A stretch of DNA of 5,987 bases from Conexibacter sp. GTDB lineage: Bacteria; Actinomycetota; Thermoleophilia; Solirubrobacterales; Solirubrobacteraceae. The notes beneath the pieces are model-generated. The model was given only the letters and a program-made list of their open reading frames with translations. It had not been told where the DNA came from and made no database searches. The stretch spans positions 1 through 5,987 of the forward strand of contig JAOPZG010000579.1 of the NCBI GenBank assembly GCA_025964215.1, read 5' to 3'. Made by a program: the position numbers and the translations under genes. Shown here in pieces: positions 5,554 to 5,987 of this stretch; position 1 is the stretch's first letter; each line of letters starts with the position of its first letter.

Positions 5554-5987
5554 CACCGCTCGAGCAGGCCTTCCGCGAGCAGTGGGGTCGCGTCCTGGCG
5601 ACCCTGATCGGCTTCCTCGGCGACTTCGACCTCGCCGAGGAGGCCGCGCAGGAGGCCTTCGCGATCGCCGCCGAGCGCTGGGCGCGCGACGGCGTCCCGA
5701 GCGACCCGGGCGCGTGGCTGATCACGACGGCGCGCAACCGCGCGATCGACCGCATCCGCCGGAGCCGCACGCTGGCCGAGAAGACGCGCCTGCTGGAGCG
5801 GCCCGCGGCGTTCGAGGAGCCCATGGACGGCCTGTCCCCCACCTTCCCCGACGAGCGCCTCGAGCTGCTCTTCACCTGCTGCCACCCGGCGCTGGCGACC
5901 GACGCGCAGTTCGCGCTCACGCTGCGGACGCTCGGTGGCCTGAGCACCGGCGAGATCGCGCGCGCCTTCCTGGTCGGCGAGCCGACC
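5547..5987 (+). CDS. ECF42-type RNA polymerase sigma factor, N-terminal 147 residues (3' end outside window)
   Basis: Region 2 is clear: LATLIGFLGDFDLAEEAAQE (18-37) followed by AFAIAAERW (38-46), then PGAWLITTARNRAIDRIRR (54-72), the core-binding and -10-recognition part. The linker carries PDERLELLFTCCHPAL (101-116), a hallmark of ECF42 proteins. Region 4 begins in ALTLRTLGGLSTGEIARAF (123-141) before the window ends. Family members usually continue to about 400 residues, with a TPR-like C-terminal extension thought to be needed for activity; that part is not visible. There is no anti-sigma gene upstream, as expected for ECF42, whose control is thought to run through the extension rather than a separate anti-sigma factor. 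GTG at 5547 is chosen because GGAGAG (5538-5543) lies just before it and no other start lies near; it overlaps the DGPF stop by 7 bases. The factor should direct transcription of its own operon and possibly other DGPF genes. Confidence 0.95.
   Translation, partial: MVAPLEQAFREQWGRVLATLIGFLGDFDLAEEAAQEAFAIAAERWARDGVPSDPGAWLITTARNRAIDRIRRSRTLAEKTRLLERPAAFEEPMDGLSPTFPDERLELLFTCCHPALATDAQFALTLRTLGGLSTGEIARAFLVGEPT

Noticed and set aside
5417..5947. Minus-strand open frames opposite the DGPF and sigma genes
   Set aside because: Ser/Arg/Ala-rich shadow with no motif; the plus strand encodes recognisable families with coupled starts.

Overview
The DNA is very GC-rich (roughly 70% or more by eye), with third codon positions almost all G or C and frequent GTG starts. 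This points to a high-GC actinobacterium. A Thermoleophilia/Solirubrobacterales-type genome would fit, but no phylogenetic marker here settles that. The window is densely coding chromosomal sequence. I see no tRNA, rRNA, CRISPR array, insertion sequence or phage gene.

Layout from left to right: (1) 1-540, plus strand, the 3' end of an unrecognised gene. (2) 541-1563, minus strand, a class I SAM-dependent methyltransferase with a C-terminal TPR-like tail. Its stop codon directly abuts the stop of gene 1, with no base between them. (3) 1564-1748, a short intergenic stretch with a strong GC hairpin, probably the terminator of the next gene, and a small coding-like remnant with an apparent frameshift. 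(4) 1749-3119, minus strand, a complete aldehyde dehydrogenase of the Sad/YneI-GabD1 succinate-semialdehyde dehydrogenase type. (5) 3230-4123 and 4120-4998, minus strand, a two-gene operon in which a second methyltransferase is followed, with a 4-base overlap, by a family 2 glycosyltransferase. (6) 4999-5190, a divergent regulatory region. (7) 5191-5553 and 5547-5987, plus strand, a YCII/DGPF-domain protein followed, with a 7-base overlap, by an ECF sigma factor of the ECF42 type, cut off by the window end.

The clearest functional unit is the DGPF protein plus ECF42 sigma factor. Upstream of the DGPF gene is TGTCGA-N17-CGTC, which matches the ECF42 target promoter as I remember it, so the operon is probably autoregulated. 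The methyltransferase/GT2 pair looks like a small glycan or glycolipid modification operon. The separate TPR-methyltransferase may serve similar surface chemistry, but substrates cannot be read from sequence. The dehydrogenase looks like an independent metabolic gene.

I did not find a convincing wholly new system. The points most worth a second look are the sigma-factor promoter, the broken micro-ORF, the abutting convergent stops and the acceptor-site variation in the glycosyltransferase.
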